Position numbers and translations under genes: made by a program. Under the pieces are notes generated by a model. It was not told the DNA's origin. It worked only from the letters and a program-made list of their open reading frames with translations, and made no database searches. 6,292 nucleotides of DNA from Ahrensia sp. (GTDB taxonomy: Bacteria > Pseudomonadota > Alphaproteobacteria > Rhizobiales > Rhizobiaceae), in assembly GCA_024639025.1 (NCBI GenBank), contig JAHEJF010000115.1, forward strand, positions 1 through 6,292, given 5' to 3'. This document shows positions 1-6,292 of the stretch, one piece after another; position 1 is the first letter of the stretch, and each line of letters opens with the position of its first letter.

Positions 1-1460
1 ATCGTCCCGCCCCGCTTGAAAATCTCGTCAGACGCGATGGCAAAGAAATGATTGACCACATCGACCATTTTTTGGGCGCCATATTCCTCGCCCATCGCCG
101 TAAAACTGCGAATATCGAGCAGCATGATCGTGATCACGCGGTCTTCCACCTCCAGCGCGGCGACGCCCTCGCTCTCGGCCAGTTGCCTGACCACTTCGGG
201 CGACAAGAACTGCGAGAACTGGCGCTGCAGCGAGACCCTTTTGCGCTCGGCTTCGCGATACAGCGCATAGCCGCCTGACAGGCCGGCCAGCAACAGGCCC
301 AGGGTCGGTTGGCTGGCATCAAGCAGCACTCCGCGATCGGCATAAAACCAAAGCCCGAATGCCAGCGGCACAAAACAGATCAGCGCCGCAAAGCCGGTCG
401 CCATCAGCGGATTGCGGCCCAGCATCACAAATCCGGCAAGCATCAAGAGGGCCAGCGCAGCAAACAGGCCCATCTCCATCTCAACCGGATCCTTGATCCG
501 GATCAGGTAGAAACTGTTGAGCATCTGGCTAACGGCAATCGCATGCAAATCGGCGCCCAGGCGCAGATTGCCGCGCGCGGTCAAGTGATAGCGGTCAACG
601 CCTGCGGCATCGACGGCCAGCACAACAATCCTGTTTTCCAGCGCCTTTTGCGGGCCGTCAGCAAGCAAACTTGCCGCTGAAATGTTGAGCGGCGTTGCCG
701 GAACATCAACCAGACGCAACCGCCCATCGGCAAGCGGCACAATCACCGCGCCGACTTTCAGTGCGTCGTCCTGGGCATTGAAGATGCGTGCTGTCACGGA
801 GGTCTCGGCCTGCGCGACACGCAGCATTTCAATCGAGAAGGCAGGCCAGTAGCGCAATGTGCCCGGCGCCGGTTCATCGGCCCACAAAAGCGGTATGGCC
901 CGCATCCGGCCATCATCATCGGCAAAAGACCGGATGACACCCAGCCCGCTGGCTGCCTGTGTAAAGGCAGCGATGGGCGCAAGACCACCCGGGTAACCCC
1001 GTTCGACGGGCGGTGAGCCATCACCAATAAAACTGAAACCGGCCTGTTGCTCGAGTTCAAGCGGCGCGCCGTCCTTGGTCAGCGTCATTGCCAGCACCGA
1101 AGGCGATCGGGACAAGGCATCGGCAAACGCGGCATCGCTCGCAGGCCCGTTGTCTGATGCATCCATTTCGGGAAACAGAAGGTCCAGACCAATGGCTGCG
1201 GCGCCCGATCGGCTGATCTGTTCTACCACTTCGCCCACCTGCGCACGGGTCCAAGGCCAACGGCCATGTTTGGCCAGACTTTCATCATCAATGGCAACCA
1301 CGGCCACTTGATCCAGAGGCAAATCGCGCGGCATCAATCTTTGATAAATATCAAAACTGCGTTCGCGAACGCCGTCAAATGACGACGAGAAGGCCAGTTG
1401 TATTGCAGCAAAGCAGACGGCGACCGCAATGGGGACCCAAATGCGCCGGATTGCATTCAA
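1..1460 (-). CDS. CHASE2-domain adenylate/guanylate cyclase (class III), 3' end cut by window edge
   Basis: Inner-membrane sensor cyclase, predicted to make cAMP (or cGMP) in response to a periplasmic cue; 486 residues are visible. An N-terminal membrane segment (about 7-24) is followed by a periplasmic CHASE2 domain with its signatures AIDDESLAKHGRWPWTR (56-72) and GLDLLFPE (91-98). Three membrane segments follow (about 330-350, 354-376, 383-402), then a linker with QFSQFLSPEVVRQL. The start of the class III catalytic domain comes next, with LLDIRSFT carrying the first metal-binding Asp (about 449). The second metal Asp and the substrate-specifying residues lie beyond the edge, so cAMP versus cGMP cannot be decided. 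The start is TTG at 1460: AGGAG lies 8 bases upstream, an in-frame TGA closes the frame just before, and the next in-frame ATG falls after membrane segment 1. It is the last visible gene of the leftward operon. Family assignment is secure; ligand and product are unknown. Confidence 0.93.
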   Translation of the reverse strand, partial: MNAIRRIWVPIAVAVCFAAIQLAFSSSFDGVRERSFDIYQRLMPRDLPLDQVAVVAIDDESLAKHGRWPWTRAQVGEVVEQISRSGAAAIGLDLLFPEMDASDNGPASDAAFADALSRSPSVLAMTLTKDGAPLELEQQAGFSFIGDGSPPVERGYPGGLAPIAAFTQAASGLGVIRSFADDDGRMRAIPLLWADEPAPGTLRYWPAFSIEMLRVAQAETSVTARIFNAQDDALKVGAVIVPLADGRLRLVDVPATPLNISAASLLADGPQKALENRIVVLAVDAAGVDRYHLTARGNLRLGADLHAIAVSQMLNSFYLIRIKDPVEMEMGLFAALALLMLAGFVMLGRNPLMATGFAALICFVPLAFGLWFYADRGVLLDASQPTLGLLLAGLSGGYALYREAERKRVSLQRQFSQFLSPEVVRQLAESEGVAALEVEDRVITIMLLDIRSFTAMGEEYGAQKMVDVVNHFFAIASDEIFKRGGT

Positions 1461-1601
1461 AAAATCTACTCCTGCAAATCAGCTCGTGAAACCGCATAGT
1501 AGAGAGATTCTGGCGCAAAGGGAAACACCGCAAATCGCTTCTCTGCATCGGAAAACGCAGCGCAGCATCGGTGATGGCGCTCGCTGGCAAAAGAAGCGGA
1601 A
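1461..1601 (-). other. 141-base spacer between the FecR gene and the cyclase gene
   Basis: This noncoding stretch separates the FecR-protein stop from the cyclase start. It holds the cyclase ribosome binding site and a heptamer GCATCGG repeated directly with a 20-base period (1545-1551 and 1565-1571, plus strand). There is a weak -10-like TACTAT (1496-1501, minus strand) with no convincing -35 element. I see no terminator-type hairpin with a U-tract, so read-through from the upstream genes is the simplest assumption. Confidence 0.5.
1469..1473 (-). promoter_or_regulatory. Ribosome binding site deciding the TTG start of the cyclase
   Basis: AGGAG on the minus strand, 8 bases before TTG at 1460-1458. 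An ATG two codons into the gene lies in another frame that does not encode the CHASE2 protein, so this site and the reading frame together favour TTG. Confidence 0.7.
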
Positions 1602-2510
1602 TTACTGCCGGTTTGGGTTGACGGTCGGATCCACACCAACACTTCTAGCAGGCGTTACAACAGGTTCTCCCTTGATAGGGGGAGTGTAGGGCCTTGGATC
1701 CGGCACAGGATCAATGATCGGATCCATCTGTGCCGTGCCTACGGAGCCAGGCGGCGTACCCAAAGTGCCTGTGCGTGTGCCGGGATTGTTGGCACCCGGA
1801 AGACCGGTATCGCGAGAACCGCACCGTCCACTAATGATGCCGGCATTGCTGTTGCAGGCAGTTTGCCCGCCATTGCTGCCCGACGTGCCGGCGCCGGTCG
1901 ACGGGTCGACAAATTGCCTGCCGGTGCCATCCAGTTTGACGATCGACAAGGATTTGCCATCAGAAACACAGGAAATGCCAGGGTTGGTCACGGTCCGCTT
2001 TTGGTTGCCCACGCGGCAAACCATCAACCCGGCGCGCAGGGTCGAGATCGTCTGTCCATCCGGTACCTGCACGGTGAAATCGACATCGACATCGATAATG
2101 CCGCCACGAACGCCCAGCACGATGTGCGGCGTTCTGACTTCTGACCTGCCGCGCTTGGAAATTTGCCCCCCGAAGATGCGAGCAGAGCCCTTGGTCTGAC
2201 GCAGTTTGATCGTGCCGCTTCGACGATTGGGATTATAGACAAAATCGTCAATGACCAGGCGCGCATTTGGGCCCAGTCGTGCGGAAGATTCATCGTCAAA
2301 CAGGATCATGCCCGAACCTGAGCTGTTGGCGCTAAGATCATCTCCCTGGCTGATCGGTGCGCCTGAGCGAATGCGCCCTGCCCCTTGCTTGGTGATCGTC
2401 GCACGCTCCGCCGTCATCTTGCCCACGACTTCTGCCTGTACTGCGGTTGCAGCCAGACAAGCCGACAACGTGGTTGCAGTCATCATTGCAATGGCAAAAT
2501 GTTTTCTCAT
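1602..2510 (-). CDS. Exported FecR-domain protein with Pro/Gly/Asn-rich tail
   Basis: This 302-residue exported protein has a FecR-type domain, a fold known from periplasmic sensor regions (FecR itself binds TonB-receptor signalling domains). The signal sequence is residues 1-26, cleaved either by signal peptidase I after AVQA (26) or, if lipidated, before Cys18 in the lipobox-like LSAC (15-18). The FecR domain spans about 27-145: a beta-rich start (VGKMTAERATITKQG), FDDESSARLGPNARLVIDDF in the middle, and the hallmark VRTPHIVLGVRGG (125-137). The mature part has four cysteines (165, 181, 219, 230), enough for two disulfides. Residues 205-302 are low complexity, rich in Gly, Asn, Thr and Pro, with several Asp-Pro pairs. 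There is no membrane anchor as in classical FecR, so it is not a standard anti-sigma factor. It starts 9 bases after the barrel gene's stop and precedes the cyclase gene. Its function is unknown; a scaffold or sensor role in this operon is inference. Confidence 0.88.
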   Translation of the reverse strand: MRKHFAIAMMTATTLSACLAATAVQAEVVGKMTAERATITKQGAGRIRSGAPISQGDDLSANSSGSGMILFDDESSARLGPNARLVIDDFVYNPNRRSGTIKLRQTKGSARIFGGQISKRGRSEVRTPHIVLGVRGGIIDVDVDFTVQVPDGQTISTLRAGLMVCRVGNQKRTVTNPGISCVSDGKSLSIVKLDGTGRQFVDPSTGAGTSGSNGGQTACNSNAGIISGRCGSRDTGLPGANNPGTRTGTLGTPPGSVGTAQMDPIIDPVPDPRPYTPPIKGEPVVTPARSVGVDPTVNPNRQ

Positions 2511-2516
2511 CGTCTG

Positions 2517-2521
2517 CTCCT
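2517..2521 (-). promoter_or_regulatory. FecR-gene ribosome binding site overlapping the upstream stop codon
   Basis: The minus strand reads TAGGAGCAGACGATG: the TAG stop of the barrel gene provides the first bases of AGGAG, which sits 6 bases before the FecR-gene ATG. This arrangement is typical of translational coupling and indicates one shared transcript. Confidence 0.8.
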
Positions 2522-3845
2522 ATTGGAACCGATAGGTGTAAAGTGCGCGGATGTTGAAGGCGTCAGTCTTTGTTCGGTTGACCCCATTCTCACCCAAAGT
2601 TGTGTGTCGATATCCTGCACCCAATTGCACCTGGCTGTTTGTGCTCATTTGCACAGTGTGATCCCAATCAAGCATCCACTGCTCGCGACTGATTGTACTT
2701 GGTGCCAACCCGCCGACCGTGCTGTAATCGAGGATGTCGCCATCAACATAGCCGCCCGAAATGCGTTGGAACCAGCTGCGGCCATCGTCAAACACATGAA
2801 CCAGATGAGTTAGCGAGCCTTCCACTTCGGTCGATGCAACATCATAGCTCAGACCTGCACCCATTGGCATGGCGGGCACACTGCCATCTCTGTGACTTCG
2901 ACCAAGATACAGCGCCGCGGTCCAGCCCGGTGAAAGACGTTGCTGTACGCCCAAGCCATAGCTGTATTCATTGTCAGCAAAGATGCCATCCGAAGAGCCA
3001 AGCCAAGCATAGTTCAAATCGACATAAAGTTGGGTTTCCACCGACGGTCGAATGTTCGACCGTGTCCGCACGCCCAACTCCTGTACGATGCGATCAGCGC
3101 CCAAATCCGAAATCTCACCATAGGCGCTCAGGTCGACACGCAGCGTGTCGATCAGGTCTGGCAATCCCTTTGAAAGGGTGATCGCCCCATAACCGCCACC
3201 GACGTCAAAGGACTCATAGTTGGAATCAAAATCGAGATCCGCATAGCCACGCACATAGGAGGCACCACCAGAAAGCGTCAGGACATCGCGGCTCGCCGTC
3301 TGAAGATCAAATTCTACAAGTCCATCCAGATAGGCAAAGGCCCCCAAGCCAGAACCACTGGTTTGCGGCACCAGCGTCGACTCCGATTGCAGCCAATTGT
3401 AACCGATGCCGCCTGTCACATCGAGATAGGCGTTCACACCGCTTTCGGCCTTTTCGATCAGGCGTTTCAGTTCAATGATCTCGTTCTCAAAAGATGTACC
3501 GCGCCCCAACGCCAGTGCCTCGTTGACGTGGCCAAGCGCCAAATCGAAGGATCCGACATGATAATAGATGCGTGCAATCGACACCCGCGCCGGAATATCA
3601 TTGGGGTCGGTAAAGATGATTTGCTCGAGTGTTGATAACGCCTGATCATACTGTCCGGCATCGATTGCGACTCCGGAAAAAGTGTTCAGTGTCTGCCGAT
3701 TTTCGAAATCGTCATATCTGTTTTCAAACGTTGCGTCATAGATGCCCTGCGCCGCTGCAGGACCTGTTGCTGCCAGTACCGCAAAAAGCAATGAGGCCGA
3801 AATACGCGGGTTCTTCATGAACCTTCTTGCACCTTGACCAGGCAT
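2520..3845 (-). CDS. TPR-containing outer-membrane beta-barrel protein
   Basis: This 441-residue exported protein is predicted to sit in the outer membrane with a periplasmic N-terminal module. The signal peptide covers about residues 1-32 (hydrophobic ISASLLFAVLAATGPAAA, cleavage near AAA/QG). Two TPR-like helical repeats follow: about 55-86 (AGQYDQALSTLEQIIFTDPND) and 87-115 (ARIYYHVGSFDLALGHVNEALALG). From about 137 to the end the sequence alternates polar and aromatic/hydrophobic residues in short strands separated by Gly/Asp/Ser turns, ending ALYTYRFQ, as expected for a barrel of about 300 residues. The TPR-plus-barrel layout and size resemble the Slam/DUF560 family, but I cannot confirm membership. 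The start at 3845 is chosen because GGAGGAG lies 7 bases upstream. An ATG at 3875 lacks such a site; one at 3818 has only AAGAAGG three bases away, although it gives a more standard signal peptide. It is the first gene of the leftward operon. Confidence 0.85.
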   Translation of the reverse strand: MPGQGARRFMKNPRISASLLFAVLAATGPAAAQGIYDATFENRYDDFENRQTLNTFSGVAIDAGQYDQALSTLEQIIFTDPNDIPARVSIARIYYHVGSFDLALGHVNEALALGRGTSFENEIIELKRLIEKAESGVNAYLDVTGGIGYNWLQSESTLVPQTSGSGLGAFAYLDGLVEFDLQTASRDVLTLSGGASYVRGYADLDFDSNYESFDVGGGYGAITLSKGLPDLIDTLRVDLSAYGEISDLGADRIVQELGVRTRSNIRPSVETQLYVDLNYAWLGSSDGIFADNEYSYGLGVQQRLSPGWTAALYLGRSHRDGSVPAMPMGAGLSYDVASTEVEGSLTHLVHVFDDGRSWFQRISGGYVDGDILDYSTVGGLAPSTISREQWMLDWDHTVQMSTNSQVQLGAGYRHTTLGENGVNRTKTDAFNIRALYTYRFQ

Positions 3846-3852
3846 CAATGTT

Positions 3853-3859
3853 CTCCTCC
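3853..3859 (-). promoter_or_regulatory. Strong ribosome binding site of the barrel gene
   Basis: GGAGGAG on the minus strand with a 7-base spacer to ATG at 3845. It decides between three in-frame ATG codons (3875, 3845, 3818). Confidence 0.75.
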
Positions 3860-3882
3860 AAAACGACTCAATCATGAATCAG

Positions 3883-3913
3883 ACTCGACCAGGCTCGAGT
3901 TCCGTTAGGGAAC
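3883..3913 (-). promoter_or_regulatory. Two overlapping inverted repeats in the probable operon leader
   Basis: In plus-strand letters, ACTCGA-CCAGGC-TCGAGT (3883-3900) is a perfect 6-bp inverted repeat. GTTCC-GTTAG-GGAAC (3899-3913) is a 5-bp one. They share bases 3899-3900, so the two RNA hairpins would compete at their common edge. They lie 38-68 bases upstream of the barrel-gene start codon. No U-tract follows either on the minus strand, so they do not look like a terminator. Confidence 0.4.
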
Positions 3914-3962
3914 CTAGCCAAAAACCAGCGCCAATACGAGTCGATTTGCCAAGTTTCCAACA

Positions 3963-3991
3963 TTGTTACGCTGTGTGTGCTTTGATTACAA
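3963..3991 (-). promoter_or_regulatory. Weak candidate sigma70-type promoter for the operon
   Basis: The minus strand reads TTGTAA (3991-3986), a 17-base spacer, then TAACAA (3968-3963). Both hexamers are poor matches (about 4/6 and 3/6), so this rests mainly on spacing and on its position just downstream of the GTAAC array. A weak -35 would fit an activator-dependent promoter, but this is inference. Confidence 0.2.
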
Positions 3992-4022
3992 CGCGCCCGG
4001 AGTCCGGCGTTTTACAGGCAAT

Positions 4023-4047
4023 GTAACAGCTTGTAACCACTCGTAAC
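4023..4047. promoter_or_regulatory. Triple GTAAC direct repeat, probable response-regulator binding site
   Basis: GTAAC occurs at 4023-4027, 4033-4037 and 4043-4047, with starts exactly 10 bp apart, so all three face the same side of the helix. Direct repeats of about 5 bases at 10-11 bp spacing are the usual site form for OmpR/PhoB-family winged-helix regulators (CpxR sites, for example, are GTAAA repeats with a short spacer). The array lies about 180-200 bases upstream of the barrel-gene start. A single inverted copy (GTTAC, 3965-3969) overlaps the weak candidate -10. Confidence 0.45.
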
Positions 4048-4199
4048 CTGCATTGTCGGGAGCGAATCGGTCAACTTGAATGGGCAGCGCGGTGGTTTTC
4101 TTGGGCAGGCAGCTGAAAAGCGCAGACCTTCCAAAGTAAATGGGGCGTATCGCGCTGCACCTGTTTCTTCTTTGCAACACAAGCAACTTATGCGCGTTT

Positions 4200-4218
4200 C
4201 ACAGCCAAATATTCTGTG
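4200..4218. repeat. Inverted repeat CACAG-N9-CTGTG
   Basis: Perfect 5-bp arms around an AT-rich 9-base centre (CCAAATATT), 19 bp in total. It has the size of a dimeric regulator operator. It sits in the AT-rich part of the intergenic region, far upstream of the operon start, and the regulator is unknown. Confidence 0.35.
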
Positions 4219-4246
4219 TTTTATGCGTGCGCGATACTCAAACATA

Positions 4247-4267
4247 CTGTTTCATTCTGATACAGAA
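4247..4267. repeat. Nested palindromes with CTGT/ACAG arms
   Basis: CTGTTTCATTCTGATACAG (4247-4265) is a 19-bp imperfect palindrome with seven of nine pairs matching. TTCTG-ATA-CAGAA (4255-4267) is a perfect 5-bp inverted repeat nested in its right half. It shares the CTGT/ACAG arm with the dyad at 4200-4218, 47 bp away centre to centre. Confidence 0.35.
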
Positions 4268-4305
4268 AAGTTAGGCCGGTTTTTTACCTCCCAAAAAATG
4301 TGGCC

Positions 4306-4333
4306 AAAAAAACGGAGGGCGAGCCCTCCGTTT
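4306..4333 (-). terminator. Intrinsic terminator of aatA
   Basis: On the minus strand a 10-bp stem (AAACGGAGGG paired with CCCTCCGTTT) closes a CTCG tetraloop and runs into seven Ts (plus-strand As at 4306-4312). It begins 26 bases after the aatA stop codon. It should isolate the downstream leftward operon from aatA transcription. Confidence 0.92.
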
Positions 4334-4359
4334 CCACGTGCGCACTTCAATTTACAGTT

Positions 4360-5784
<1,425 letters not shown>

Positions 5785-6292
5785 GTGACAATCAACGAGC
5801 ACAAGCACATCAATGACGCGCTGGAACGCCAACATGACAACAGTTGGACGGCCACCTATGGTGAATTCACGCTGCGCTCTGCACTTCAACCGATTTTCAA
5901 ATTTGCCAATGGCAAACTGCGCCCGGTCGCCTTCGAAGGCCTGCTCAGACCCTATCTGGATGAAACACCGGTGCTGACGGGATCGTTCCTTCAATCGGTT
6001 TCAATGCAGGATCAAAGCCATGTTGAATCCATCGCGCGCACGCTTCATGTGCGCAATGCCGGTACATTGCCGACAAGTGCACAGCGACTGTTTCTGAACT
6101 TTGATCCCTCGCTGATCGAGTCCAAGCCCAAGCTTGAACAGACATTGGATGATCTGGGCACCGAACTGCGAATATCCGGCCTGTCGCCGACCGCTTGTGT
6201 CTGCGAAATCACGGAAAAGGCTGCCCGCTCCCGCGAGGATCTGAATTATTTTGTCTATGCGTTGCGCGCCCGTGGATACACCATTGCCGTCG
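5785..6292 (+). CDS. EAL-domain protein, probable cyclic-di-GMP phosphodiesterase, 3' end cut by window edge
   Basis: EAL domains hydrolyse cyclic-di-GMP to pGpG in the cytoplasm; 169 residues are visible. After about 25 residues without a recognisable domain the EAL fold begins: LQPIF (34-38), then FEGLLR (50-55), where the signature reads EGL but keeps the ExLxR pattern with metal-binding Glu51 and Arg55. LFLNFDP (102-108) supplies the conserved Asn105, and CEITE (140-144) supplies Glu141. GYTIAV (164-169) is where a DDFG motif should follow just past the edge. The region after EGLLR lacks the usual HP...G...P..F pattern, so this is a divergent member. No membrane segment or sensor domain is seen. 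The start is uncertain: GTG at 5785 has AGG 8 bases upstream; an in-frame TTG at 5746 has no ribosome binding site; no in-frame ATG precedes the domain. Activity cannot be settled without the missing half. Confidence 0.85.
   Translation, partial: MTINEHKHINDALERQHDNSWTATYGEFTLRSALQPIFKFANGKLRPVAFEGLLRPYLDETPVLTGSFLQSVSMQDQSHVESIARTLHVRNAGTLPTSAQRLFLNFDPSLIESKPKLEQTLDDLGTELRISGLSPTACVCEITEKAARSREDLNYFVYALRARGYTIAV

Larger units (their letters stand above)
3846..4305. other. Intergenic control region upstream of the barrel-FecR-cyclase operon
   Basis: About 460 bases without a credible gene. It contains, from right to left, two 19-bp dyads (4200-4267), a triple GTAAC array (4023-4047), a GC-rich imperfect dyad (about 3991-4010), a weak promoter-like pair and the leader hairpins. 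Small open frames exist on the minus strand (for example 4012-4245) but lack a ribosome binding site and recognisable sequence features. The part from about 4185 to 4305 is more AT-rich than the flanking genes. Because aatA ends in a terminator at 4306-4333, the operon's own promoter must lie in this region. Confidence 0.6.

Noticed and set aside
309..680. 123-residue plus-strand open frame
   Set aside because: It lies antisense to the well-supported CHASE2 cyclase frame and has a His/Gln/Arg-rich shadow composition.
1496..1524. Internal promoter for the cyclase (TACTAT as -10)
   Set aside because: No acceptable -35 at 16-18 bases (TTTCCC or TTCCCT), so unsupported beyond a weak -10 match.
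1714..2199. 161-residue plus-strand open frame
   Set aside because: Antisense to the FecR-domain gene; its Pro-rich content mirrors the Gly-rich tail of the real gene.
2693..3181. 162-residue plus-strand open frame
   Set aside because: Antisense to the barrel gene, with Cys/His-rich shadow composition; the minus frame has a signal peptide, TPRs and barrel strands.
3991..4010. GC-rich hairpin (CCCGG-AGT-CCGG) followed by TTTT on the plus strand, a possible terminator
   Set aside because: The stem is bulged, the T-run is short and no plus-strand gene lies upstream for it to terminate.
4012..4245. 77-residue minus-strand open frame in the operon's upstream region
   Set aside because: No Shine-Dalgarno sequence before its ATG, no recognisable protein features, and it overlaps the GTAAC array and a dyad.

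Overview
The window looks like chromosomal DNA of an alphaproteobacterium, most likely of the order Hyphomicrobiales (Rhizobiales). The main evidence is a 400-residue aspartate aminotransferase of the rhizobial AatA type. Class III cyclases with CHASE2 domains and FecR-domain proteins are also common in this group. Base composition and codon use look even across the window, and I see no mobile element, tRNA, rRNA or CRISPR array.

Layout. Positions 1-3845 hold three genes read leftward on the minus strand. In transcription order they are an exported TPR/beta-barrel outer-membrane protein (3845-2520), an exported FecR-domain protein (2510-1602), and a membrane-bound CHASE2 adenylate/guanylate cyclase (1460 to beyond position 1, catalytic domain cut by the window edge). 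The first two are almost certainly translationally coupled: the stop codon of one overlaps the Shine-Dalgarno sequence of the next. The third follows after a 141-base gap and starts with TTG. Positions 3846-4303 form a noncoding region that must carry the operon's control signals. It contains three GTAAC motifs exactly 10 bp apart, two palindromic elements and two overlapping leader hairpins. A strong intrinsic terminator at 4306-4333 ends the minus-strand aatA gene (5562-4360). A 222-bp divergent intergenic region (5563-5784) separates aatA from a plus-strand EAL-domain gene (5785 to beyond 6292), which is cut by the right edge.

How the genes may work together. AatA is housekeeping amino-acid metabolism and is transcriptionally insulated from the leftward operon by its terminator. 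The three-gene operon places a beta-barrel in the outer membrane, a FecR-domain protein in the periplasm (or lipid-anchored) and a CHASE2 sensor cyclase in the inner membrane. That layout suggests an envelope-spanning pathway feeding into cAMP or cGMP production. It is the most interesting hypothesis here and is inferred from gene order and domains only. The EAL gene adds a probable cyclic-di-GMP phosphodiesterase, but nothing in the sequence ties it to the operon.
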